Positions 21,090-32,081 of a stretch of 64,000 nucleotides of DNA are shown here, in pieces (positions within the stretch are counted from its first letter, which is position 1; every line of letters starts with the position of its first letter). The stretch is taken from the NCBI GenBank assembly GCA_021018995.1, contig CM037584.1, forward strand, positions 149,003,317 through 149,067,316, in the 5' to 3' direction. Below the pieces are notes generated by a model. That model had not been told where the DNA came from. It saw nothing but the letters and a program-made list of their open reading frames with translations, and made no database searches. The position numbers were made by a program, and so were the translations under genes. The DNA is from Chloranthus sessilifolius (lineage: Eukaryota; Streptophyta; Magnoliopsida; Chloranthales; Chloranthaceae).

Positions 21090-22575
21090 CTAAGAAGAAC
21101 CTGAATCCGACATATGTGTTCCTTGAGAGAGAACTTGACTCGATAATGCATTGACTTTTTCCTCAAGGGTCTTGCGTGCCTTACGGTCCTCATCAGATTG
21201 TTGAATAAGTAAATCAAACTTCAATTCAATGTTTTCACGTACTCTCTTCTCCCGTTGAGCATTCTCTCTGCAAGGCGCTGATACTTGAATAGCAGTCTTA
21301 GATACACCCCTACCCATGCCCCGTACACAACCTCTTCCATCACGGCCACAAACCTAAGCAACAAAATATTTTAGAACTATAAATTCTTTACAAGGAAAAG
21401 AAGAAATAAAAAAGGAAGGTGACCATTTTGCTTTAGCAACAGGGTCAGTATCTAAATTGTTATCCCCTAGGAGAGGAACATTCATGATGATTCTTCTAAT
21501 ATCATCCTGTAAAAAATAAATATTAATTAAATATTTCAATACTAAAATTTTGATGTAAAATGAACTAAAATAATAGTCTTACTAGTTGATTGCTCATAGC
21601 GGGAAAAGGACAAGTCCCATCTTTCTTGGTATGAGAGGCTATATATATTTGTATCCTAGTGACTCTACCATCAAAACTCTACTTTTTCTGTACAATAAAA
21701 ATTTTATGTAAATATTAATATTTTAAATAATTATATACAAATTGAATATTGGATATATATTATCAATTCCTCTGCTATGTTAGCTGCTCCTCGTCTACCA
21801 GTAGTGTGTGGGTTTTTCATCTTTTCCCTAGAAGACTTTCCTTTTTCTCGACGTGCTTGCTCTTGTTCCGTCGAACACATATCAACAAAATTTTCTCAGT
21901 CTTCCTTCTTCACACGATTTGGTATATCATTTTTCCGTTCCACATTTGTCTGATGTTTATCGTAGTGTATGCGCAGGTCATGTTTCCACTGCTTCCATGA
22001 AGTATTAACTTTTGATAAGACCATGCTTTTGTGACTTGTTGAAATATCATATTTAGCCTATGATAATAAAAAAAGAATAAAAAAATTATTAGTAGAACAA
22101 TTAAATTTAATTTTAACTGATTTACTTCCACTCATAAAGACTTTACTCCATATAATAAAAAAAAGATTAAAAAAATTATTAGTAGAACAATTAAATTTGA
22201 TTTTAAATGATTTACTTCCACTCAAAGACTTTACTCCATATTTGCTCTTTCACGACAATTGGTACGTCACGCCAAGTACTGTATGTAGGTGGGCAATGTG
22301 CCCTCGCCATTCGACCTACAAACGTAGAGAATTCTGCTGAACCCTCTCCAACAGGTTGCCCATATTCATTGAAATGCAGTGATTTTTAGGCTCACCTAAA
22401 TGAATAATATCTTGTTAGTAATCTATTCATAACAATTATTATATAAAAAAGAAGAAGCAAACTAACTAGTCCCTTGAATACCGCTTTGTTCAGACCGATT
22501 TTCTTGAGTGTCGTTTTGTTCAGACCCATTTAGTCGAGACTCAAACCCACTTGTTTCAGATTCAGATTGTGCCAT
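21090..22575 (-). pseudogene. TnpA-like gene with plant transposase (PF03004-type) domain
   Basis: ATG at 22575 begins MAQSESETSGFESRLNGSEQ. The next exon (about 22393-22216) encodes HFNEYGQPVGEGSAEFSTFV, GRMARAHCPP and WRDVPIVVKEQIWSKVFEW, the hallmark of the Ptta/En/Spm plant transposase family. Following exons give TSWKQWKHDLRIHYDKHQTN, NPHTTGRRGA and RIQIYIASHTKKDGT. The last exon (21356-21090) has GRGCVRGMGRG and a coiled coil ending DSGSS. Introns have GT-AG ends. Two Trp positions are stops (in KED-stop-ENF and KK-stop-SF), so it is inactive. Proteins of this type bind subterminal repeats in En/Spm. Confidence 0.82.
22065..22241. repeat. Tandem duplication, about 88 bp x 2
   Basis: Two adjacent copies (22065-22153 and 22154-22241) share TTATTAGTAGAACAATTAAA and GATTTACTTCCACTC. 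It duplicates an exon end with its donor site in the TnpA-like gene and may disturb splicing. Confidence 0.75.
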
Positions 22576-25500
22576 CAATTCTTTGCTAAAAATAAAAATA
22601 GAAAAGATCTATTCATTAGTTGCTTGCTTCATAGTCGCAAACAGAACACGTACATTCATTGTCTTCACAATAAATATTTCAGAAAAATTACAATTATTCT
22701 TTTTAATATTGGATAAACAATTATATTGAATGATATAAACCCAATTTTTGGTGCAATTGATTCAAACCCCGAATCAGTCCCACCCTACTGCTAGTGTGGT
22801 TGGGTTCAAAAAACATGTAGGCCCAAGGATATGGGTAATGCATGGTGATCCCTTACTAATAGACCAAAAAACTGTATATAAACAACACCACAATTCGCCT
22901 ATAAAAAAATCATAGCATGAGATTATAAATTTGCCAGTGTTCCACAATAACTAAACAATGGAATTTTTAGAAGAAGAAAAAATGATTGTTGCATAAAAAA
23001 TGACCAAATAGAATTATTATGTTGTGTAGAAAACAGAGTTATCCCCAGCTTTGGTTTCCTTAAAGATATTTGCTTTCATAAGTAACAAACACCAAAAGAG
23101 GGAATGAAAATGCAACGTGAAAGGTCCCTTCATCAAGTGCCTTAAGAAAGCATATGCACTTCCAGGTTTGCTTTTGTATCTAATTATGATAGCATCTTCC
23201 TTTATTAAAATTTTTTGTGGGATTGTGTTTGATTAGTTTTTTAAAGGAATGTTTCAACTTGGATTATCATGTCCCAGATAATGTGATCTAAACTGGAGGT
23301 CTTATGCAAATTGAAATGCTATCCTCGGCATATCAAAAGTAAGGGGATCAGGGTCCACATGTCTATTTTAATGTCACATTTCTCCACTCAAAGCATTTCT
23401 CTCTCTAATTAGTTGATTGAAATTGAAAAAATGGGGATCTTTCGCAAGCACCGACCGCATAAAAGAGCCAATGCCTCTTTTTTCGTCCCTTATCTTCTTA
23501 GTAATTGATATTAGGAATTCAAATCCCTTAATAGTCTCTCACTCTCACTCTTACTTCTATAACTACATTAGAATTGAAAAACCCAAAGAAAAACCAAATA
23601 CTTCTTTTCTTGCTCTTTTTGTTTGTCAATCGAAATCAGAACTCCCTCAAACTCTTGCATACTCTCTCGTTTATTACTATAAAATAAATGCCCCTCTCCC
23701 TTCTCATTTCCTTTGGAAATTTTATGTGCTCCCATGTGTCCACATCTATCTAAAGAACTTACCTTATCATAGCATTTTTTATTCTAGCCCGTCCACCGAG
23801 GAGATTTATTGACCTCTAGATCCCATCAGATAAATCAGTTGTGAACTTCGTACTTCGCTTTGACTATTTTGAACCACTTTAACTAGCATTTCAAGTTATT
23901 GGGATAGAAGCGGTTCACAAAAGGCACGGATAGAAGGGCTTTTGTCAGAAGGACAAATGATGTGGGCGATCCCATGAAGAAGTCTTTGCAAACGTCCTGG
24001 TGGAAGGATGCAGCGCTAGGTTGGTGCGGATAGAAGGGAAAGTTCACTCAATTGGTATATAGATTCCTTTTTGGCAATAGAATTCCGGTGGCCCGCGAGA
24101 CCCATAACTCAAAATAGCCTTTTGATTCACACTTAGAACCCATTCAAATGTAATTCCAACTTGGTTAGAGACGTAAAGGGTGGATGTTATGTCTTTCTGT
24201 CACTCCTGATCGGCAGATTGAAAGATCAATCAAGACTTTATGTGAGCAAGGTTCAAAACACTATGTATAATCCATTCTTCTATTAATCGATAAAAGAAAC
24301 CAGTCTAATAATTCTTACATCTCTCAACTCAAGGCCTCCTAAATTAAGCCAGAAGGCTACTTCCTTCCCACATACCCCCTATCTCTTTCTATACTAGCAC
24401 AAGCAATCTTTCACCTTTTCCAAGAAGAACCTCATTAAAATCTTGTTAGATAATTTACAAAATTCAATACATATTACTGTTATGTATAGGTATTGACTAA
24501 GTTTTATAACCATGGGTTTGAGTCCATGACCTTCAGATTCCTGTTGACAACAAACTTCCTCCCAAGTTTACCAAGTATACTTTCCCTTATCATTCAATAA
24601 GAAAAACAATAATGCCTAGGAGGTCGAATTACCAACCGATCATGACGTCTCTTCGAATTTGCTAATCTATAAACTTATTAAGGACTAGGGTTCTAAATGG
24701 GCTGGGCTTGATACCGACCCAGCCCGCCATGGGCGAGGCATGGACTAAGGTAAGTAAGCCCCATCCAAGGATTTTATTGCTTTTCTTTGTACTTGTTATT
24801 TAAACAAACTTCGTATGTTCTTTCGTAGATTGCATCTTTTGATGTTCAATTGCAAGAACTATAGCATAAAATCTGTTGATGGTTTAATATTATTCTTTAC
24901 TTCGTGTGGCAAAGACTTAATATGCATAAATTATCAATCTTCAGCAATTCTATCTGTCACCTTTCTATGGTAGTTTTTAGTTAAAGAAGTAATCTCAGAA
25001 TTGACAAGTGTCTTATATTACTTTCAGAAAATGTTCCGTATTAAAACTGAATTTACATTTTCTGCAGGTAACCCAGTAGATTGTACTTCTTTGGGAATCT
25101 CTCAAGTACTTTTCTCGGGTTCAGTTCCTGAATTGGTAGTCCTCATGACTTCTATACGAAAAACTACATAAACAAGCAGACACTTATATGAGCGGAGTAC
25201 CCAAATTGTGCACCAAGTGAGTTGGAGCACCTAGACTCATAAAATGAGAAGAACTAGTTTAATTTGTATATAAGCACACCTTTCTCAAATATTTTTCTAA
25301 TGAACTCTGAATCTAGTAAATCATGGCAATCATGAGAATGGTTAGTTAAATTCTCAAGAAGCCTTTCTACAAAATGTCCCCTGGAGTGTTACGTTGTTTT
25401 ATATATGACAGATTAGATCAAGGAGCATTCATTTAATAGTGCACAGTTATATGATCTCATAGTTATGAAAGAATAAAAGCACTTTACTTTCAACAAAGAA

Positions 25501-28244
25501 AAGAGAATAAATTAGAAAATAAGTAGGAAGACATGATGTGAATGGCCAGATTCATCCAAATAGGAAAAAATGAAAACTCATAAATTTTTATATCAAGCAA
25601 GATCACACTTCCTACACTACTATTTTGCATTTAGGTTATCAATCTAAGAGAACAAAAATGATCAATAGGTTCCACTATGCAAGAGAGCTACAAAGATTAA
25701 ACATAAATTTTCAAAAGGTTTTTATTTAACACATTGGTAAGAAGCCACCTGAACCACAACTGTTGGTAGAAAGAAATTGATGCAGAGCAAAATTGGAGGA
25801 TCAAGAAGGGAATATCCATGGCTGAACAATCATCAAAAAGGGGTTGCTGCAGATCTGTTGGAGATTCAGAAAAGCGCAGAGTTTCGGAGGTCATAAATTA
25901 AGAGAGTAACTGCTAAAGAAGATTAAACCCCATGTGATCACATTAACTGTTCACGTGAGACCTTGTGTTTCGAGACATTAGTCTTGATAATTGGCTCTGA
26001 AGTTGCAATTATCGAGATTCAATCTCGGTGATTAAAGTGGTAGAAATTTTTTTCCTTCAATTATTTTTCAAATCCTAAATTCTAAGGGCAGTAAAATTGC
26101 AAGTTATTTTTATTTACTTGTTGTTTAGAGTCCTAGGTTTTAGGGGTTAAGTTAAAGATAATTTCTTTATTTACTTTGTTTGGAGCATGAATTTTAAGTC
26201 ATATTTACTGGATATCCACTAGGGTTTTGACCCTTGTGAATGATCGAGATTTCGAATCTTCTCAGATTGGTCAGAGGTCACTAATCTGCTGTCTTGTTAG
26301 ACTAGAGTTCTTTTGAATCTGTTCTTACACCTAAATTACTATTGTTGTTGCCGCAAGTATCAGCAGTAATTTTACTGCTACTACACTACTGAATTTGAAC
26401 CTATATTATCTATAGAGTGTTGAGTTCCTTTTTTTTTTTATTGGTGACTTCCTATCATTGTTGCTCATTCTATAGCTGATACCTATTTTCATTGTTGCTT
26501 CAACTATTTTCTTCCTCTACAGGTAGTGGCAGAGGCATGAATTATACATATTATAGGAGCATATACAATTCTCTAGGCGGGAGTAGAGGTACCCTTACAT
26601 ATATTGATCTAGGAATTATACAGAGCTTAAATATACATTTGGACATAGCTAGGAATTATACCGATTAAGGCCCCTCCCTAATAAGTAGACGAGGGAGATT
26701 TGAAGGTGTGTCGTAGTTGCAAAGAAGATGGCATTGACAAAAAGAAAATGGAGGGAGGCAAAAATATAGGAGTCTTTGAAACACATTGAACATCTTATGA
26801 ATCAATGATCAAATGTTATACATTTGAGCTAATAAAACAAGTGTTGAAGAAGAGACTCAACTGAGGAGGAACTCTAGCCAGAGAAAGAGGAGGAGATGTC
26901 GTTGGAATCCATGAATTTTAGGAAGAAGACCAAGCAGATCTTGTAAACCTTGATAAGTCGCATCAGCTGATCGATCACAGCAGATGTTTTGTTGACATGA
27001 GGAGATCCATCGGATTCACAAGAAACAACAACAGCAGAACCCAACCCACGCATTCTACTAATAGACCGTATACTTCTCGAGGAGGAGAGGCCAATGTGCC
27101 CTTAGCAAACTTGGCCACTAATAAACCTCAGAGGGTTTAGCGAGACGGCCAGCTACTAGCTCAGGAAGTGGAAGACCTCACTGCGAATGCCCCTTTGATT
27201 TTTAGATTTATATTTTGTTAGGTTGGCCATGGTTGGAAAACTGGTTCGGTTCGTCTTGCTCTGGGTTGGTTGAGTTGTGTTAATATTCTGGATATGTGCA
27301 CACGTGGTGTTTGTTCTTTTATGGTGAATGAAGGTACCCTATCAGTACACGTTATTATTAGCATGGAATTACAAATTCACTTTCCAATTCATAAAAAGAA
27401 ATTCACCATGCACCATAAAGTCTACACAGGGATAATGGTCTCCCTTCTTACAATCATTTAACACTTCAGCAAAGTATACTTAATTTTCATATAATTCCCA
27501 ACTTTCTGGTCGATCAAAGTTTCTTAACTCACTGCCTTTCAACTTTTATGTTCCATAAGTGACTAAAACTCCAAGAAATAAATACACTAAATGCATGATT
27601 ACCAGACAGCAACCTCATCCAAAAGATGATATGCTTTCCATCTCTCAATATCAGGCCAGACTCTCAGCATGCCAATCACTGGCACAAATAGAAAAAAACA
27701 AATAATCCCAGAAACCAGACTTTTTAGCAGCCAAATAGAATAAATTTCCTGAAAATAATTAAATAAAACAATAAACTAGAGAGAAGAAATTACCTGATTT
27801 TGTGAAGAAATATCCATCTATAGAGCAGTTTTAGCACCATATTTGTTTCAGTTTTCAGGAGGGAGTTCCATAGGTTTTCACTATCACTAACACAACCATG
27901 GAATCAAAACCAATACAGGTATCGAGGTGGGTGGTATTGGTATTTGTATTAGCACACAGTCGTCTGGTCGATCAATTAATCTTGCCTCGGTATTTTAATC
28001 TTGATGATACATATTTATCAAAAAATAAAATAAATTATCGATTCTGTTTTGGAGATACTGTATCCTATCGGCCAATCCGTATTGGTCCGAGATAGACTGA
28101 TCCCCACATTGAGACTGATACTTTGCCCATTAATGGTATGAAGAGGAAAGGACCGATTGTTGCAGTCAAAAGATGAGATGAAACTTTTTTCATTCTGGTC
28201 GGACATACAGGACCAGAGCAACCTCACATAAGTAATTCTCAACA

Positions 28245-28246
<2 letters not shown>
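22576..28246. other. CACTA interior without recognised gene
   Basis: About 5.7 kb without clear coding content. The part 23400-24700 has a long chance-like frame and text that may be a captured sequence. The part 26690-27160 shows short open pieces such as SLESMNFRKKTKQI and ILLIDRILLEEERP that look like decayed captured exons. No TPase motifs were seen on either strand. The source of these pieces is not recognised. Confidence 0.4.
23417..23812 (+). CDS. Unidentified 131-codon ORF inside the CACTA element
   Basis: An open frame beginning MKLKKWGSFASTDRIKEPMP and rich in Phe, Tyr, Ser and Leu. No domain is visible. Its length is unusual for chance in such AT-rich DNA, but it could be a captured organelle or intergenic piece: the following 400 bp (GGATAGAAGCGG..., GATCGGCAGATTGAAAG...) are less AT-rich than the surroundings. 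No promoter or splice context supports it. Treat it as a reading frame only. Confidence 0.2.
   Translation: MKLKKWGSFASTDRIKEPMPLFSSLIFLVIDIRNSNPLIVSHSHSYFYNYIRIEKPKEKPNTSFLALFVCQSKSELPQTLAYSLVYYYKINAPLPSHFLWKFYVLPCVHIYLKNLPYHSIFYSSPSTEEIY

Positions 28247-28292
<46 letters not shown>
28247..28292. repeat. (AT)23 microsatellite
   Basis: An uninterrupted AT dinucleotide run of 46 bp. It is likely polymorphic. Confidence 0.97.
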
Positions 28293-28294
<2 letters not shown>

Positions 28295-28975
28295 TCATAT
28301 TCCTGCTTTGTCTTAATTTTAATAAGCAGGGGAACTAATAAATAAATCAATAAATAAAAAAAAGTCCCACCATCCAAAAAGAAGAAGACAAAGATTCAAA
28401 ATTCTTAATAAAATCAGCGATCCAAGCCCAATCCCTAAACTCAAATTCAATGATCCCAAAATCCTCATACAAAAAAAAAATCCAAATATTATAATTCAAC
28501 ACACCCCAAAAGCTAAAATAATTTTTAACCGTTCATTCTAAAAGGGTTTATAAGAGATCAAATGCCTTCAATCATAGAAAGCATACCTTGGAATGCAAAC
28601 AAAGTACAAAAATGGGAAAATAAATCAGCGCAGAGAAAACATACCTTGATTTACTGATTATCGGCTTGAGCAGAGACCTTAGAATGCAAACAAAGTACAA
28701 AAATAGAAAAATAAATTAGAGAAAAAAATACCCTAAATAAATTTGGGGGAGAAGAAGATAAAAATAAATCAGAGCAAAAAAAATCCTAAATAAATTTATG
28801 GGAGAAGAAGATACAAAAAAGAGATTAGTAAACCCTTAAAAATAAAAATAAAATATGTTATATTAACCTATTGATGGAATGCATGCAAATCTGATAACCC
28901 GAGAGAGAGAATGAGAGAGAGAAAGCACCGAGATTTCCAGATGAGGATTCGAAGGAGGAAGAAAGAGAACTAGAG
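28293..28975. other. AT-rich CACTA interior with short repeats
   Basis: Non-coding. Two similar stretches containing GAATGCAAACAAAGTACAAA occur at about 28590 and 28682. Nothing else was recognised. Confidence 0.5.
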
Positions 28976-29040
28976 AGTTGGAGAAGTTGGGCGTCGAAGA
29001 GGTCGAGAGTTGGAGAAGTTTGGGAGTCGAAGAGGTCGAG
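28976..29040. repeat. Two tandem copies of a 32-33 bp unit
   Basis: The units run 28976-29007 and 29008-29040, both beginning AGTTGGAGAAGTT and ending CGAAGAGGTCGAG. They sit in a short GA-rich region of the CACTA element. Confidence 0.85.
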
Positions 29041-29559
29041 AGTGAGTGGGAGAGTTTGTTAGGATTGTTTAAGTAATTAGAAAACTTTTTTATTTGCAAC
29101 CACAATCTTTGAGGGCAGCTTCGCCCAAACACATTGATTGGTTTGAATCAAACGTTGGAGATCATTTTTTAGGTCCATATTCAACTCATTAGATCTTGAC
29201 ATAATGAGAATATCATCTGACGGTCCCCTTTTTATTTCCATGGTGACCGCACCCAAAAAATTTGAATAAAAGACACATGCATGATATCAATCTCAAGCAT
29301 GATTTTCATGTAACTTGTGCCATATGAAATTTAAAATGCACCATCTGATAGTATGTGCATGATGTCAAGATTGATTTTGTGAAACATTGGGGTAAAACAT
29401 GATCTCTACCATTTGATTCAAAACAGTCAATATTTGTTTAGCTTAGGTGCCCTCAAATATTGAATATGTGCAAATAAAAGTAACTTCTCTTTTATTTTTG
29501 CATGTAGCGTGAGGGTGCAAATTACTCCTACAATCTTTCAAAACCCGATGGAAAAAACT

Positions 29560-29679
29560 CGGGAAAGTAACTACAACACAATAAACAACTGTTTTAGGGT
29601 GTCGATTTATTTACAAGTGTTTTTAGCTGTGGTTCTTTTATACTGATTAATGTTGTTTTTTTTGCATTTTCACGTAGTG
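29560..29679. repeat. CACTA right end: subterminal motifs and TIR
   Basis: Motifs such as AACTGTTTTAGGGTGTCG and AGCTGTGG precede the inverted end GCATTTTCACGTAGTG. They mirror the left end. Confidence 0.85.
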
Positions 29680-29770
29680 ACTAATCTACTAATAAGTTTA
29701 AACGAATAAATAGGCACGACAAAAAAAAATGCCTCTTTATTCATAACTCAAAAGTTTTACAAGTATCACC

Positions 29771-29784
29771 GGAGGCATGCCTCC
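29771..29784 (-). other. Perfect palindrome GGAGGCATGCCTCC
   Basis: A 14-bp palindrome preceded by CACC and followed by TGAATTTACAAC, matching the context at 18945. It is a likely 3'-end or processing signal of the decayed antisense transcript. Confidence 0.45.
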
Positions 29785-30670
29785 TGAATTTACAACCCAA
29801 AACGAAAACATAAAACATTAACCTACAACCCAAAATGAAAATCTAAAACTTTAACCTACAACCCAAAATAAAAACCTAAAACTTTAACCTATTACCTAAA
29901 ACAAAGACTGAGTTCAAAACTGAGATGAAGTGAGGAGCAGATTTCGCTCGGAGCTTTCAATCGGAGACTTCAGGGAGAATTAGTTGGGGAACACATCCCT
30001 CCACTTTTTACTCCTTCTCTTCTGCTAACTTCAGCTCCTCCACCGCCACTTCCTCAACGCTACCTTCACTGCTCCCTAAAAAGGACCGATGTGAAGACTA
30101 GCACTCTCATTCCCAATACCACCCATGCCAAGAATAGCACCGTCCATGGGCATCACCTCGGGACGGAGATCATGCGAAATAATGAATATAGGAAGAAACG
30201 ATATCCCAATCGGATGGTTGGATCACTTGAATTTAAAACCCAAAACAAAAACATAAAACTTTAACCTACAACCTAAAATGAAAATCTAAAACTTTAACCT
30301 ACAACCCAAAATAAAAACCTAAAACTTTAACCTACAACCCAAAACAAAGACTGAGTTCAAAACTGAGATGAAGTGAGGAGCAGATTCCGCTCGAAGCGTT
30401 CAATCGGAGACTTCAGGGAGAATTAGTTGGGGAACACATCCCTCTACTTTTTACTCCTTCTCTTCTGCTAACTTCAGCTCCTCCACCGCCGCTTCCTCAA
30501 CGCTACCTTCACTGCTCCCTAAAAAGGACCGATGTGAAGACTAGCACCCTCATTCCCAATATCGCCCACGCCAAGAATAGCACCGTCCATGAGCATCACC
30601 TCGGGACGGAGATCATGCAAAATAATGAATATAGGAAGAAACGATATCCCAATCGGATGGTTGGATCACT
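29785..30670 (-). repeat. 443-bp tandem duplication in the antisense gene region of Tat-A
   Basis: Unit 1 (29785-30227) and unit 2 (30228-30670) are nearly identical, each starting TGAATTTA.AACCCAAAAC and ending GGTTGGATCACT. Each contains smaller internal repeats of AAAACTTTAACCTACAACC. The minus strand of each unit has an ATG with MDGAILG...GIGNE and a second frame EGSVEEVAVEELKLAEEKE. The duplication probably copied an exon of the second antisense gene. Confidence 0.9.
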
Positions 30671-30769
30671 TGATATCACTAAAACATGAATTTCATAACA
30701 TAAAATATCCATAAAAGGTAAAAACTCGAGACTAAACCAGAGAATGAAAAAAAAATGAAAGCTCCCTCG

Positions 30770-31160
30770 CTATATAGAGTATGAACTCAATCACGCACCA
30801 GAACACATGCGCTTAACTCGATCATGTGCCACACATGCTACGCACAATCCAAAATATGCGCTACTACCCAAGTGCTCAATGAAACCATCGCTCACGCCAA
30901 CGGCACGACGCTCCGATCGTGCGAACTCCATGGACCGCACAACCCGATCAAACGGCTGACCTCGGCAGCATAATACAAAAGGTCACCCGTACACTGACCT
31001 GGTGACGCTTCGATCATGCGCTTCTATTATAATGTAGAATACAATCACACGCTCACTCACACACTCATAAACAACCCCTCAAACCTGTGATTGCACACCC
31101 AAAAATAGGCGTGCAATCGTATTAAGCGACCTAAAGCAAGCGTGCAATACCTGACTTTGG
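30770..31160 (-). promoter_or_regulatory. Second antisense promoter of Tat-A
   Basis: TATATAG on the minus strand (30770-30778) is followed upstream (30785-31160) by many GCGC/AATC-type motifs, for example ATGCGCTTAACTCGATCA, GGCGTGCAATCG and AGCGTGCAATAC. The arrangement copies that at 18056-18440 and at 45480-45850 in T3. Confidence 0.55.
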
Positions 31161-31204
31161 ATGAAATGTACACCCTCACACCTTTGTATCCCATCTTGGT
31201 CAAA

Positions 31205-31760
31205 TTCTTCTGTCCCATCGCGTAGCCTCACAGGTTATTCCGACAAAAAAAAAAGACTTACTCACCCAACCCATCATGTACCCTTACATGAGAAGGAAGT
31301 GTTGAAAGCACCCATCCCCATCGCGATAACATGTACACATGCGATATCACCTCAATATCCAGGCCCATCATAATAAATTAATCATACCCTCTATGTCCCA
31401 TCGCGAGAAGCCGGAAGCAAATCTCCCGAGAATGCGAGCATGCCATCGCTAACTACGCTCAATAGACATCCCATCGCAAACATCACTACCTGAAAAAAAA
31501 AACTCTGATAGCACATGCCATGCCGTATGACAAAAAGAGGGAAAAATTGATCATGTCCCACCACTAAAGCAGAGGGCTCTCTCTCTCTCTCCCGAATTGA
31601 TCCCCACGTCCCACTAGGACTCACCCAGCATGTAGCCAAAGGAAGGGAGAATCCCCAAGTCCCATCGGAACATCATTTCTCTCAAGACATCACATCACAA
31701 CTGCCAAGCCCTGCCACGATAGGCCTGAAGAGAAGAAATCTCCAAAGTCCCATCCCGACA
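31205..31760. repeat. Degenerate TGTCCCATCGCG array
   Basis: About nine related sites occur: TGTCCCATCGCG (about 31208), CCCCATCGCGA (31316), TGTCCCATCGCGA (31401), GCCATCGC (31442), ATCCCATCGC (31469), TGTCCCAC (31555), CGTCCCAC (31608), AGTCCCATCGG (31655) and AGTCCCATCCCG (31748). The full form equals the complement of the element's PBS. A matching array lies inverted in T3 at 45040-45360. Confidence 0.65.
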
Positions 31761-31966
31761 CAATGACACCACTAGACAGTACAAGCTACGCACAATTCAG
31801 GTAGGTATCACCACTAGGTAAGTACTACCCAGTTTCTTTTTATTCTACTCGATATTCCTCGTAAATATATAGTTAGCTATGATTAAGTCAAATATTTTTA
31901 AAACCCGTCGCTCTCGACTCGTGAATCACTGTAGTCCTCCCATAAGAGACAATCATCAGTACTCAC

Positions 31967-32081
31967 CGAGAAGGTTAGACAGAGTATCCGACATGTCAAG
32001 TGTCATCTTGAAAACCATAATAACGGTTGGGTCCACAAATCCCGTATCGATGGATCTGCTTAACAATGTCTCGAAATCCAT
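31967..32081 (-). pseudogene. Exon-like antisense ORF in Tat-A
   Basis: ATG at 32081 begins MDFETLLSRSIDTGFVDPTV, continues IMVFKMTLDMSDTLSNLLG and meets a good donor (CG/GTGAGT) at 31967. The open frame ends at that donor. This suggests a first exon of a third antisense transcript or a distal first exon of the second one. A weak TATA-like TCTATTTATC lies on the minus strand at about 32222-32231. No family was recognised. Confidence 0.35.

Larger units (their letters stand above)
20092..29679 (-). mobile_element. CACTA (En/Spm) transposon inserted in Tat-A
   Basis: The ends are CACTACGTGAAAATGC at 20092 and its reverse complement at 29679, extended by an A-tract to a TIR of about 24 bp. The 3-bp duplication ACT flanks it (20089-20091 and 29680-29682). 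The subterminal regions carry many GACTGTC/CAGTCG-type motifs in both orientations, as bound by TnpA-like proteins. It is 9588 bp long. A PF03004-type gene lies near the left end. A TPase gene of the Transposase_21 type was not found, so it seems non-autonomous. Confidence 0.93.

Noticed and set aside
23417..24400. A mitochondrial DNA insertion inside the CACTA element.
   Set aside because: Base composition hints at a foreign source, but I recognise no mitochondrial gene or exact segment. Left as unassigned.
27890..28130. A MITE or SINE suggested by repeated CGATC/GGTATTGG text.
   Set aside because: No terminal inverted repeats, target duplication or A and B boxes could be found by eye.
28018..28377. 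A 119-codon minus-strand frame.
   Set aside because: It runs through the AT microsatellite (repeated Tyr-Ile) and is a low-complexity artefact.
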